This document shows, one piece after another, positions 9,176-19,471 of a DNA stretch of 64,000 bases. Each line of letters starts with the position of its first letter. The first letter of the stretch is position 1. A model generated the notes under the pieces. The model worked only from the letters and a program-made list of their open reading frames with translations, did no database searches and was not told the DNA's origin. Position numbers and translations under genes: made by a program. This DNA comes from Candidatus Defluviibacterium haderslevense (GTDB taxonomy: Bacteria > Bacteroidota > Bacteroidia > Chitinophagales > Saprospiraceae). The stretch is taken from assembly GCA_016712225.1 (NCBI GenBank), contig JADJRL010000003.1, forward strand, positions 2,493,501-2,557,500, written 5' to 3'.

Positions 9176-12100
9176 ATGAAAAAAACAGTAAACAAATTAA
9201 AAATGGTGTTCGCAGTGATGCTTGCAGTCGTATATACGACTGGAGTGTATGCACAAGCAATCACTTTTAACTCTGCATCATCGCAGAATATATGCGGAGA
9301 CAATATAGCTCCGAATATAAACCAATCCAGTGGAGGTTGTATATTGCCACCAGCTGGAGGTATAGTTACATGTAATGGTTTAACCATAGCAACTGGCCAA
9401 GCAACGCAGTTTTCTATGCTTTTACCTGCATTATGTAATACGACTTATAAATTAACGAATGTTAATTTAAATTTTGTCATTAACTCTTGGGGTTGTGATT
9501 TTGGATTACACATGCGTAATCCACTAAACAATTATGTAACCTTGATGCAAACGGTAGGTTTATCATCAGCAGGCGGTACTTTCAACGGTATCAATATCTG
9601 TGATACATCGAATGTAGTGTATCCGGCTACACCAACACCAGGTATCTATAAACAACTATCACCTGCAGTAGGAACTGGAGGAACATCAGCATGTGGACAA
9701 TCATGTAATGCTACTCCACCAATCAACAGCTATTGCAGTTTGAACGATGTGGTTCCAGCAGGAACGGGAATAGGAGGACAATGGTCCTTAGTATTCCAAA
9801 ACGGATGGAGTGGCGAGACTGGTCAAATGACCAGCTGGGCATTGACGTTCGAACCACAAGCTACGTTACCTAATTTTACAGGAGTAACTACATTGCCATT
9901 AGCGCCAGGTTCATGTGCAGCAGCACCAATACCATGTGTTGCGGCTGGAGCATTTGCTTCATGTACTGCACCTGGAAGTGTTGCGCCATCAACAGCAGCA
10001 CCGTTTTATGCAGGATATAATGTAACAACAAATGTACCAGCAGTACAAGTTAGTTATGCAATATTAACAGGCCCACCAACTGCTGCGACTTTAAGTTGTA
10101 TAAACCAAGCAGGATTTTTACCATGTCCACCAGCAGGAATACAATTTACATCATCAGGATTAAAACATATCTTATGGAGATCATCTACAGGATGTGGATC
10201 ATTTGATACTTCATACCAAGCTATTAATATAGCAGATTTGGAACCACCAACATTTGTACCGGCATGCCCTAAAGGAAACAGAGTAAATCTTAATGCTGGT
10301 CCTGGAGAATGCGGTGCATTCTGGGATGCTCCAGCATTTATGGCAATAGATAACTGTCCTTCTACATTAATATTTGGAGCATTGGGATTTTCAGGAGGAT
10401 GTAACCAATATTCACAAAGCTTCTGCGGTATTAACGCATGCGGTGATTCAGGTGGATATTTCTTCGACTTAAAGAACAATACAACAAAACCAATGATCAT
10501 CAGTGGTTTCGTGTCAACATTTACAGATAATGGAGCAGGAACACAAGCAGGTGTATTTGAAGTATATATGAAAAATACCCCTGTGAGTTGGAGAGTTGGA
10601 GCAGGAACTATACCTACCGCTCAATCTTGCCCAAATACCAATCCAAGAGCGAACTGGACTTTAGTTAAGACTACAGGAGCAGCAGACTCAGTAAGAACAT
10701 CAGCATGGACAGCAGGAACAGCTGGATTAACAAAAGATACATTATGGATCGGTAAGCCGGCGAATGTATTTGATACAGCGACAGCATGCGATGGAACACA
10801 AACATTCAGAAGAGGATTAAACAGCAGCCCAATAACCTTAGGCCCTGGAGAAATCCGAGGTATTGCGATCTTAGGAGCACAAAATACTGGATACAGTATG
10901 AACTTACCTGGATTTGGAACATGTGCTACAGGAAATTATGGAGACGGTCAGTTAGTGATCAATCCAATACACAATACACCAGCAGGTGGAATAGGAGGTA
11001 TCTCAGTAAACGCTGCAGGAGCGAACTTTGGAACGATATGCGTACCATTTGGTTTCCCTGGAGATGTCTTCTATGCATTTGTAGATGGTGGAATGGCAGG
11101 AATGGTACCTGTAAGTCAAACATGCGGAAGACCATTTGGTCCTGGATGTTACTTCCCAATAGGATGTACTAATTTATGCTATAGAGCAACAGACGCTGCA
11201 GGAAACGTTACAGTATGTAACTTCCAGGTATGTGTTAACGAATGGGCAAACCAAACATTAGCATTAGTATGTAATGATGAAGTACAAATTTCATTGGATC
11301 AAAACTGTGAGGCTACCATCAATGCTGATATGGTATTAGAAGGAGGACCTTACGGATGTTATGATGACTATATCGTTGAAGTAAGATTATGGACAACAAC
11401 TGGAAACGGAGGATTGATCGATCGTAACTTAACAAAACCGGGAGTACAGATTAACGGAAATGAAATCGGAAGAGAATTGAGAATCACAGTACGTGACCCA
11501 CAAACAGGAAATTCATGTTGGGGACATGCTACAGTAGAGGATAAATTACCACCGGTAATGACATGTCCAAGAGATACATGCGTTCCATGTCAATCACCAT
11601 TGACCCCATCATTCACAGGTCAACCAACAGTACTTGAGAATTGCGGAGGAGCAAGTGTAACATATAGAGATAATGCAACACAAGGAGGTTGTGCAGCTAG
11701 ATATTCAAAATTGATCTTACGTACATTTACAGCAGTAGATGCTAGTGGAAACAGATCAGTATGTACACAAACAATAACAGTAGCGTTAGGAGATTTAAAT
11801 ATTGTAAGCGTTCCATTGAACTTTGACAATATCGAAGAACCAATGTTATTATGTGATGAGAAAATAGATCGCAATAAGAATGTAGGTCCACACATGGCAG
11901 ACTTCCCTGAATGCGTAGATGGATACTTGTTAGATTCAGCCTATTGGTATGCAAACCCTAACCAACCAAACATCTATCCAAACAGAAGAATACCAAGAGT
12001 ATTGGGATGGAACTGTATCGACAATCCAAACAGTCCAAATTTTGGACATCCAAATCCTGATCCGGTATACTATCCAGCACACAGACAGTGGTCACAAACC

Positions 12101-15100
12101 AATCCATTATGTTGGGGTCCTGACACAAGAATTATGTGGCATGGAACTGGAAAACCAGGAGGAACAGATTGTATCAATTTAGCAGTAACATACAAAGATA
12201 TCATATTTGATTTAGCAACACCTGGTTGTGATGCAGGTCCGATAGGATGTTATAAAGTATTACGTCAATGGACAGTATTAGATTGGTGTACAAGTTTAGT
12301 AGGAGGTCACAACCAAATTATCAAGGTAGTAGACGCTGAAGGACCGAATATTTTATATCCAGATAGTACAAGAGTTAACATGGAAACATGGACATGTACA
12401 GGAAGATGGGACGTACCACCAGCCTGGATCGTGGACAACTGTTCAAATGAATTACACTATACAGTAGAAGTTGAAAACGGAACTGTATTAGGAAATGAAG
12501 TATCAGGATATGTAGTAGTAAATATGCCAGAAGGATTACAAAATGGTTATATCATTGCAACAGACTGTTGTGGAAATATAACTAAGAAAGTAGTTAAATT
12601 AAATGTAATCGACAGAACGCCACCACAAGCAGTATGTAGAACAGCTACAGTAGTGAGCTTGAATGGAAATCAAAATCCTGGAACAAATTATGCTTCAATA
12701 TTTGCAGAATCATTTGACGAAGGATCATTTGACAACTGCCAACCACACATCTGGTTCAAAGTTATCAGAATGGCTGAATTGTTGGGAACCAACAGTGGAA
12801 GTAATTCAAATAACGTAGTAGCATGTGCAGGCTTAAATGGAGATGACAACACAGTATTGGCAGGAAATCAAGTATATTTTGATGATGTTACAAGATTCTG
12901 TTGTGCAGATGTAGGACAAAAGATCATGGTAGTGTTTAGAGTATTTGATGTGAATCCAGGCGCAGGCCCGATAGCACCAATCAACATGACCAATCCAAAC
13001 AGTGCATTATTCGGAAGATTCAGCGATTGTATGGTAGAAGTAGAAGTACAAGATAAGAGTGTACCTACAGTAGTAGCACCACCAAATATGGTAGTAAGCT
13101 GCTGGTACTGGTTCGATATCACAAAAGCAAATGATCCAAGCGACCGTCAATTCGGTAGAGTGGTAACGAGCTTATCAGATAGAGAAAAAGTAAAAACATC
13201 TGATATCGTATGTCACAAATTCTGCGAAAGAAATCAATACACAGGCTATCCAGGCTATGTACAAACAAATCAAGTACCGGTACCTGCACCAAATCAAGCA
13301 TGTATCTATTACAACCAATTGTTTGATACAGCACACTGGGATCGCAAGTATGAATTAGTATGGGGCTTTGACGGTTATGCATTAAGTGCATGCGGAACGA
13401 ACCCAACGATTGTAGTAAATGACTTAAGAGAGTGTGGACAAGGACAAATCCAACGTATCATCACAGCAACAGGACCAAACAATAGCCGAGTGAATGCAAT
13501 TCAAACCATTTGGGTGGTAGATTGTGATCCATTCTATATTGATCCACTAAACTGTAATGATCCAAGATATTCAGATATCCAATGGCCAAATGGTGTATGT
13601 AACCAAAATCCAATCGTAATCGATGGTTGTGGAGCAGACATCAGCCCAGAGAATCCACAATTGGGTAAACCAGTAGTGGTGAATAACGCAGATGACAATT
13701 GTGCATTAATCTCTATTGAAAAATTTGATGAGATCTTCACAATAGAACCAGATGCATGCTTCAAAGTATTACGTAAATGGGTAGTGATTGACTGGTGTCA
13801 ATATGATCCATTCATCGATCCAGATTTCGGAAGATGGGAAGCATTACAAGTGATCAAAGTAAGAGATCAAGACAAACCAGTAGTTACATGTGAAGTTGGA
13901 CCATGTGAGCCAGCAGTGATAGATCCGACATTAAAAGTATGTGTAGGTCATATCAGCTTAACAGCAACAGCAACAGATAACTGTACACCAATAGATTGGT
14001 TGTTCTGGGAATACAAGATTGATGCATACAATGATGGCAAGGGAGTACACGGAGGCTATGACTTCCGAGTAGGAACATTGACCCAACGTCAATACAATGC
14101 AGGCGATACAGTAGAGTATAGCCACAATCCATTCGCTGATGACAATCACAATCCATTCAATGCAAGTGGAACATACCCAATTGGTATCCACAAAATCAGA
14201 TGGAATGTAGAGGATGGTTGCGGAAATATAGGAGTATGCGAAACATTATTTGAAATCAAAGATTGTAAAGCACCAACACCATATTGCTTAACAGGAGTGA
14301 TCACAGTACCAATGCCATCATCTAAGTGTGTGGATATATGGGCTAAGGATTTAGATCATGGAAGTTATGACAACTGTACACCAAAAGACAGCTTGAAATT
14401 CTATTTTGACGGAGATGAAAACAAACCAAGTATCCGAGTATGTTGCGATGATTTCGTAGCAGCTGGACAAAACGATGAGTTAAGAATCGAAGTTGAAATG
14501 TGGGTACAAGACGAAGAAGGAAACAGAGACTATTGCAAGACAATAGTAATTGTACAAGATAACTTAGATAGCTGCTTAAATACAGGATCATTTGGTAAGA
14601 TCACGGGAAGTCTTAAAACAGAAGGAAGTGAAGAAGCTAAACCAGTAACAATGCAGTTAGAGACAGCGAATTCAGCGATGAAAGAAGTGACAGGAAGCCC
14701 TTATACATTTGGAGATTTGAAATTCCCAATAGTATATACAGTTAAACCAAGTCGCAACGATGATCACTTGAACGGAGTAAGTACAGCGGATATCGTTAAG
14801 ATCCAAAAACACATATTGGGTCAAATACCAATAACGAGCCCATACAAGTTGATAGCAGCAGACGTAAACGCAAGTGGAAGTATAACAGCATCAGATATCT
14901 CAGAAATGAGAAAATTAATCTTAGGCGTACAACCAACATTTACGAAAGTAGCATCATGGACATTTGTACCGAATTCATATGTATTTGCAGATCCAAGCAA
15001 ACCATGGAATGCACCAAGATCAAGTACAGTAAGTGTAAATGACAAAGTGGAGTACAAAGAGAACTTCATGGCAATCAAGATGGGAGATGTGAACGGTAAT

Positions 15101-15817
15101 GCGAAAGCAGGCTTAGTAGGAACATCAATCCGTACGACAGGAACATTGAACTTAGAAATCGAAGAAGGTACAGTAGTAGCTGGACAGACGTATAAGATGA
15201 ATGTTAAATCAAGTGACTTTGCAAGCATCGCAGGTTATCAATTTACAATGAAGTATGACAACGAAAGTTTGGTATACGAAGGAGTAGAAAGAGGCGTGTT
15301 GAATGTAAATGAAAACAATATCGGAACGATCAGAAGTGGAGTGATCACAACAAGCTGGAACTCAAACGTGGGAGAAAGCTATAAATCAAACGAAGTATTG
15401 TACAGCATCGTGTTTAAAGCAACAAGAAGCGGCAATATCAGTAAGATGATCAGCATCACAAGTGATGTAACAAGAGCAGAAGCTTATGACAACTTAGATC
15501 AAGTTAAAGAAGTTAAATTAGGCGTACGCACCGATAAAGGAATTGTAGAAACAGGTGTGTTCGAATTGTATCAAAACGAACCAAATCCGTTCAGCAAAGA
15601 AAGCGTAATCAGCTACCGCTTACCAGAAGCATCAGCAGTTAAATTAACAGTGTATGATGTAACAGGAAAAGTAGTAAGAGTATACGAATTGAAAGGACAA
15701 AAAGGCTTGAATAGCTATAAGATCACGAAGAGTGAGTTAAGCGTATCAGGCGTATTGTACTATCAATTAGATGCAGCTGATCATACAGCAACAAAGAGAA
15801 TGGTCGTAATCGAGTAA
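9176..15817 (+). CDS. Giant T9SS-exported protein: P-domain, repeat modules, dockerin and cohesin-like
   Basis: 2213 aa. The signal peptide is at 1-27 (ending VYAQA). Residues ~70-232 resemble a proprotein-convertase P/Homo-B domain (WGCDFGLHMRNP, then GQWSLVFQNGWSGETGQMTS). The central region is cysteine-rich and built of recurring Ig/HYR-like modules: VQISLDQNCEATINADM with CWGHATVEDKLPPVMTC (~695-795), a FCCADVGQKIMVVFRV module (~1145-1300), and a RKWVVIDWCQY module (~1470-1570). Near the end is a dockerin-like segment (~1867-1918, calcium loop DVNASGSITASDI). A cohesin-like sandwich follows (~1988-2105, GYQFTMKYDNESLVYEGV), then a T9SS type A CTD (~2128-2213, LYQNEPNPFSKESVISYRL). Codon choice is strongly skewed to GGA, ACA, GTA and GCA compared with its neighbours, as in highly expressed genes. 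Three paralogues lie downstream. It is probably an abundant structural surface or matrix protein; the role is inferred. Confidence 0.85.
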   Translation: MKKTVNKLKMVFAVMLAVVYTTGVYAQAITFNSASSQNICGDNIAPNINQSSGGCILPPAGGIVTCNGLTIATGQATQFSMLLPALCNTTYKLTNVNLNFVINSWGCDFGLHMRNPLNNYVTLMQTVGLSSAGGTFNGINICDTSNVVYPATPTPGIYKQLSPAVGTGGTSACGQSCNATPPINSYCSLNDVVPAGTGIGGQWSLVFQNGWSGETGQMTSWALTFEPQATLPNFTGVTTLPLAPGSCAAAPIPCVAAGAFASCTAPGSVAPSTAAPFYAGYNVTTNVPAVQVSYAILTGPPTAATLSCINQAGFLPCPPAGIQFTSSGLKHILWRSSTGCGSFDTSYQAINIADLEPPTFVPACPKGNRVNLNAGPGECGAFWDAPAFMAIDNCPSTLIFGALGFSGGCNQYSQSFCGINACGDSGGYFFDLKNNTTKPMIISGFVSTFTDNGAGTQAGVFEVYMKNTPVSWRVGAGTIPTAQSCPNTNPRANWTLVKTTGAADSVRTSAWTAGTAGLTKDTLWIGKPANVFDTATACDGTQTFRRGLNSSPITLGPGEIRGIAILGAQNTGYSMNLPGFGTCATGNYGDGQLVINPIHNTPAGGIGGISVNAAGANFGTICVPFGFPGDVFYAFVDGGMAGMVPVSQTCGRPFGPGCYFPIGCTNLCYRATDAAGNVTVCNFQVCVNEWANQTLALVCNDEVQISLDQNCEATINADMVLEGGPYGCYDDYIVEVRLWTTTGNGGLIDRNLTKPGVQINGNEIGRELRITVRDPQTGNSCWGHATVEDKLPPVMTCPRDTCVPCQSPLTPSFTGQPTVLENCGGASVTYRDNATQGGCAARYSKLILRTFTAVDASGNRSVCTQTITVALGDLNIVSVPLNFDNIEEPMLLCDEKIDRNKNVGPHMADFPECVDGYLLDSAYWYANPNQPNIYPNRRIPRVLGWNCIDNPNSPNFGHPNPDPVYYPAHRQWSQTNPLCWGPDTRIMWHGTGKPGGTDCINLAVTYKDIIFDLATPGCDAGPIGCYKVLRQWTVLDWCTSLVGGHNQIIKVVDAEGPNILYPDSTRVNMETWTCTGRWDVPPAWIVDNCSNELHYTVEVENGTVLGNEVSGYVVVNMPEGLQNGYIIATDCCGNITKKVVKLNVIDRTPPQAVCRTATVVSLNGNQNPGTNYASIFAESFDEGSFDNCQPHIWFKVIRMAELLGTNSGSNSNNVVACAGLNGDDNTVLAGNQVYFDDVTRFCCADVGQKIMVVFRVFDVNPGAGPIAPINMTNPNSALFGRFSDCMVEVEVQDKSVPTVVAPPNMVVSCWYWFDITKANDPSDRQFGRVVTSLSDREKVKTSDIVCHKFCERNQYTGYPGYVQTNQVPVPAPNQACIYYNQLFDTAHWDRKYELVWGFDGYALSACGTNPTIVVNDLRECGQGQIQRIITATGPNNSRVNAIQTIWVVDCDPFYIDPLNCNDPRYSDIQWPNGVCNQNPIVIDGCGADISPENPQLGKPVVVNNADDNCALISIEKFDEIFTIEPDACFKVLRKWVVIDWCQYDPFIDPDFGRWEALQVIKVRDQDKPVVTCEVGPCEPAVIDPTLKVCVGHISLTATATDNCTPIDWLFWEYKIDAYNDGKGVHGGYDFRVGTLTQRQYNAGDTVEYSHNPFADDNHNPFNASGTYPIGIHKIRWNVEDGCGNIGVCETLFEIKDCKAPTPYCLTGVITVPMPSSKCVDIWAKDLDHGSYDNCTPKDSLKFYFDGDENKPSIRVCCDDFVAAGQNDELRIEVEMWVQDEEGNRDYCKTIVIVQDNLDSCLNTGSFGKITGSLKTEGSEEAKPVTMQLETANSAMKEVTGSPYTFGDLKFPIVYTVKPSRNDDHLNGVSTADIVKIQKHILGQIPITSPYKLIAADVNASGSITASDISEMRKLILGVQPTFTKVASWTFVPNSYVFADPSKPWNAPRSSTVSVNDKVEYKENFMAIKMGDVNGNAKAGLVGTSIRTTGTLNLEIEEGTVVAGQTYKMNVKSSDFASIAGYQFTMKYDNESLVYEGVERGVLNVNENNIGTIRSGVITTSWNSNVGESYKSNEVLYSIVFKATRSGNISKMISITSDVTRAEAYDNLDQVKEVKLGVRTDKGIVETGVFELYQNEPNPFSKESVISYRLPEASAVKLTVYDVTGKVVRVYELKGQKGLNSYKITKSELSVSGVLYYQLDAADHTATKRMVVIE

Positions 15818-15856
15818 TCGATTAAGTGATCTATTCAAAACATAGACGATAAAAAA

Positions 15857-15884
15857 GACGTGCAGTAAGAAATTGCTGCACGTC
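15857..15884 (+). other. Perfect 9-bp hairpin after giant gene
   Basis: GACGTGCAG (15857-15865) pairs perfectly with CTGCACGTC (15876-15884) across a 10-nt loop. No U-run follows directly. It stands 40 bp after the stop codon and just before a second, U-tailed hairpin, so it is probably a 3' stabilising stem. Confidence 0.55.
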
Positions 15885-15909
15885 ACAAATAAAATCGGTT
15901 TTTGGGATG

Positions 15910-15942
15910 GCCTCTCTTCAAGCAATTGAAGGGGGGCTTTTT
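15910..15942 (+). terminator. Rho-independent terminator of the 2213-aa gene
   Basis: A 12-bp stem (15910-15921 with 15926-15937, including G-U pairs) closes a GCAA tetraloop and is followed by TTTTT (15938-15942). It is preceded by GTTTTTGGGATGG, a string also found directly before the terminator of the 1365-aa paralogue. Confidence 0.85.
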
Positions 15943-16292
15943 CATTTTAGTATTTTTTTTCAAATTAAACACATTGAAGCCTTTAAAATTAATGTATTGA
16001 AGATCAATAGTATTATAAAAATAGATATATATAAGAAAATTAAATCTAATTATTTTTATAAAATATTATTTAATAATCATTTACATATTACATATATTTG
16101 CAATATGATTGGTGAATCTAATGTGCTCTAATCTGGAGTTTAGAACCAAGTCCCTTCCTTAAAACATAAAATAATAATACTTAGCATCGTCTTTTGAGCT
16201 TTCATTAAAGCAAATTGGATGATGGGTTAAGTCTTTATGATGAGATCATAAAGTAAGATATTGATTTTATGAATTTAGCAAAATAAAGCCTT
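15943..16292. other. AT-rich non-coding leader region
   Basis: About 350 bp between the terminator and the next giant gene. It holds a -7-like TATATTTG (16093-16100, followed by C) about 190 bp before the start codon. Nearer the start there is a perfect 9-bp inverted repeat, CTTTATGAT (16233-16241) and ATCATAAAG (16245-16253), with a 3-nt loop. No credible coding sequence is seen. Confidence 0.5.
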
Positions 16293-19200
16293 ATGTGCAC
16301 TGTAAACTCTTTAGCCTGGATTCCCAAGTCCATACTATATTTTTCTTCCCTTAGGACTGTCCTGAGTCTGTGGATCATAGTCATATCTATGTTTCAAGTT
16401 CAGGATGGTTCTTGTGCACGTTCTAATTCAAATTCTCTAGCAGTAACAGTTATGGCACCTGCAGATATGACCATATCAATAAAGAATGTTGGAAAGTGCG
16501 ATACCATAATTAATCTACCACCAGCTGCATTTAACATATCACCAGCTTGTATTCCGTTAATAGCAGCACAAACCAAGACGGTTTTTGGAACTTTAAACAC
16601 TAATGGTGGACCCATTCATTTTTATACCGGTGTTTATTATGTGATTTACACATTGACAGATAATTGTTATATGGTTGGATCAGATACTATGAAAATAACC
16701 ATATTTGATGCAACACCACCTAACGTAGTTTGCGCTTCTGAGCAAACAATAAATTTAAACAATATTGGAGAAGGGATTTTGCCAGCGAAAATTTTAGATG
16801 CTGGATCTACTGATGATTGCAATCATGTTTATTTTAAAGCAAAACGTATGAGTAGTCCAAATGGATATACTTGCACACTTCAGAAAAATCCAAACTATAA
16901 ATTTGATGATGAAGTACTTTTTTGTTGTAGAGATATCAGATCTGGACCAATAAGGGTTATATTACGAGTGTATGATGTATTTCCTGGTGATGGGCCAGTA
17001 GGTGATTCATTATATCTAGGTCATTTTAGAGATTGTATGGTGTTAGTTAATGCAGCAGATAAATTGGGCCCAACTTTAACGTGCCCATTAAATTCTACTG
17101 TAAGTTGTGGTGTTGATATCGATAGTATTTTTAGAAAGCAAAAGCCGTTGGTTTTTGATAATTGTTATACAATACAATTAGATTCAACGATTAATTGGAA
17201 CACTAACGCTTGCGGCTCAGGAACGGTTTCAAGATCATATACAGCCACTGATTCAGCAGGACTTTCTAATACATGTACACAAACGATAACTGTATTAGGT
17301 AATAGCCATTTTGATGGTACTGACACAGCGCAACTTAAATGGCCCGCCCATACAACAGTGTTTGCATGTAGAGTTAATTTGAATGCAATAAACGGGGGAT
17401 CACCACAAATATTTGAGGATGAGTGTGATCAGGTTTTAGTACGAAAAACAGATGAAAAATTTGATTTCAATAGAGGTGGAGTTTGTTTAAAACTACTGAG
17501 ACATTGGGAAGTTATAAATTATTGTAAATATAATGCGGCATTAAAACCAAATCCGAATATTCCTTCAAATGGGTATTACAGTTATACTCAAGAGATTAAG
17601 ATAATGGATACCATATCACCCGTAATTCAAGGATTGCGTGACACCATAATTAAATCTCTTGCGGATAATTGTGGCGAATCTTTCATTGGGTTACCAAATA
17701 TTACAGCTACAGATTGCGGCACACAATCGGGAATTTCATTTCAATATAGAATCGATTTTTTTTCAAATGGGACTATAGACAGATCAGGTACTGGAAAAAA
17801 TGCAAGTGGAATGATGCCTATGGGCTCACATTTATTGTATTTGGAGGCTACGGATTCATGCCATAATACTGGAATTCTAAAAGTCAATTTAACCATTAAA
17901 GATGGTAAATTACCTAAAGCAGAAGTCATATATGGTTTGAGTACATCACTAACCCAAATGTCAGCAGGTATCATGGTAATGGTTAATGCTCGTTTACTTA
18001 ATAACTTTAGTTCTGATAATTGCACGTCTTCCGATAAATTGAAGTTTTCATATTCTACCAATATTAATGATACCATAAAAATATTTACATGTGATGAAAT
18101 CGGGCAGAATTTTGTCAACATTTATGTTTGGGATGAATGTGGAAATTATAGTATAGCAACAACTTATATTGTAGTAGATGATATCGATCATTTGTGTCCA
18201 AACAATTTTCAGAATTTTACAGTCAATGGGTTTATTAAAACCTATGCGGGAATTGAAATTGAAGATGTAAGTGTAGCAATGGTTGATCCATTACATAAAG
18301 AAATTTCACCAACCAACGAAAAAGGTGAATATGTATTCAAAAATTTGAAATCTAGTATATCAATATTGCTAAATCCATCATGTAATATCAACTATCTTTC
18401 TGGAGTTACCACAGCAGATATTACTAAAATCCAACAACATATTCTTGGGATTAAAACCATAACGAATTCATATGATTTGATTGCTGCTGACGTAGATCAG
18501 AATGGTAAAATTTCTGCTCGCGATATTATCATTTTAAGAAATTTAATTCTTGGTAAAATCAATGAATTGCCTGAGAATAATTCATATCTTTTTATTCATA
18601 AGGCATATCAATTTACAAATCCTTTGGATCCCTTTGATGAATATCGCCAGCATAGAAATATTATTATTGATCAATTGGAATCAGATCATAAGATAGATTT
18701 TGTTGCAATTAAATTAGGAGATATAAACCAATCATTAACTAAACACAATATCATACAATCGGAACAAACTGTAAATCTTATTTATACAATAGAAAACAAT
18801 CATATAGTTATTAGATCAAAAGTAAAATCCAATCTGCAATCATTACAACTTAGATTTAATTTAGATCAACATTGCAACGTGTTGGAAGAAATTGATGCGC
18901 CATTTATAAAAAATATTTGGACAACGGATTATTACCATATTACAAAAAGCAATGTTGTTACCATTTCATTTAATGTAACCGATCCAATTTGTGTATATCC
19001 AGGTGATATATTATTTGACATACCACTACATACACCAACTTACTTTTGTGATAAGTCCATATTTTTGGATCAGGAATTTTATTCTGAATGGATCGATGAT
19101 CGTCAAATAACTTCAAGTATTCAGATACAATTAGATTCAAAACCTGAAAATTACGTATCCAGTATAATGGAATTATTAGAAGCGGGACCAAATCCTTGTC

Positions 19201-19424
19201 TCGAAGATTATCATTTAACTTTGAGATGTAATCAAGAATCTAATGTTAATTTAGCAATACGTGATTTAACCGGACATGATATATTGACAGATAAATATAG
19301 CTTAAATTCAGGAGTACATAAACTTAAAATTCCAAAAACAAATTTCAAAATACCAGGAGTGTACTTTTTAAATCTTAAGTCTGAAAAATACAACCGCACA
19401 ATAAAAATAATCATCCCTAATTAA
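16293..19424 (+). CDS. T9SS-exported modular protein with dockerin-like domain (1043 aa)
   Basis: A second member of the giant family. A long signal region (~1-42, hydrophobic LSLWIIVISMF) precedes the mature chain. Modules in order: an HYR/Ig-like unit (~50-140); the FCC module (~145-265, VLFCCRDIRSGPIRVILRVY); an Ig-like unit; the LRHWEVINYC module (~350-450); an Ig-like unit with FYSNG/ASG features (~450-540); and a DNCTSSDKL unit (~555-640). A short carboxypeptidase-regulatory-like stretch follows, then the dockerin-like segment (~703-755, SGVTTADITKIQQHILG, loop DVDQNGKISARDI). The next ~120 residues look like a degenerate cohesin-like sandwich. The C-terminus (~960-1043, GPNPCLEDYHLTLRC) is a T9SS type A domain, though diverged. 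It lacks the N-terminal P-domain of the larger paralogue. The next gene begins 47 bp downstream and is probably in the same operon. Confidence 0.8.
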   Translation: MCTVNSLAWIPKSILYFSSLRTVLSLWIIVISMFQVQDGSCARSNSNSLAVTVMAPADMTISIKNVGKCDTIINLPPAAFNISPACIPLIAAQTKTVFGTLNTNGGPIHFYTGVYYVIYTLTDNCYMVGSDTMKITIFDATPPNVVCASEQTINLNNIGEGILPAKILDAGSTDDCNHVYFKAKRMSSPNGYTCTLQKNPNYKFDDEVLFCCRDIRSGPIRVILRVYDVFPGDGPVGDSLYLGHFRDCMVLVNAADKLGPTLTCPLNSTVSCGVDIDSIFRKQKPLVFDNCYTIQLDSTINWNTNACGSGTVSRSYTATDSAGLSNTCTQTITVLGNSHFDGTDTAQLKWPAHTTVFACRVNLNAINGGSPQIFEDECDQVLVRKTDEKFDFNRGGVCLKLLRHWEVINYCKYNAALKPNPNIPSNGYYSYTQEIKIMDTISPVIQGLRDTIIKSLADNCGESFIGLPNITATDCGTQSGISFQYRIDFFSNGTIDRSGTGKNASGMMPMGSHLLYLEATDSCHNTGILKVNLTIKDGKLPKAEVIYGLSTSLTQMSAGIMVMVNARLLNNFSSDNCTSSDKLKFSYSTNINDTIKIFTCDEIGQNFVNIYVWDECGNYSIATTYIVVDDIDHLCPNNFQNFTVNGFIKTYAGIEIEDVSVAMVDPLHKEISPTNEKGEYVFKNLKSSISILLNPSCNINYLSGVTTADITKIQQHILGIKTITNSYDLIAADVDQNGKISARDIIILRNLILGKINELPENNSYLFIHKAYQFTNPLDPFDEYRQHRNIIIDQLESDHKIDFVAIKLGDINQSLTKHNIIQSEQTVNLIYTIENNHIVIRSKVKSNLQSLQLRFNLDQHCNVLEEIDAPFIKNIWTTDYYHITKSNVVTISFNVTDPICVYPGDILFDIPLHTPTYFCDKSIFLDQEFYSEWIDDRQITSSIQIQLDSKPENYVSSIMELLEAGPNPCLEDYHLTLRCNQESNVNLAIRDLTGHDILTDKYSLNSGVHKLKIPKTNFKIPGVYFLNLKSEKYNRTIKIIIPN

Positions 19425-19471
19425 ATCTATCAATAAAGAAATTTATTGTTCAAAACTCAAAAGTAAATTAA

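Noticed and set aside
10054..10500. 148-codon minus-strand ORF inside the 2213-aa gene
   Set aside because: It is an antisense shadow caused by the skewed codon use of the real gene; the plus-strand frame has clear domains.
15907..16131. 74-codon plus-strand ORF after the 2213-aa gene
   Set aside because: It begins inside the terminator hairpin and runs through AT-rich non-coding DNA; its lysine/isoleucine-rich product looks random.
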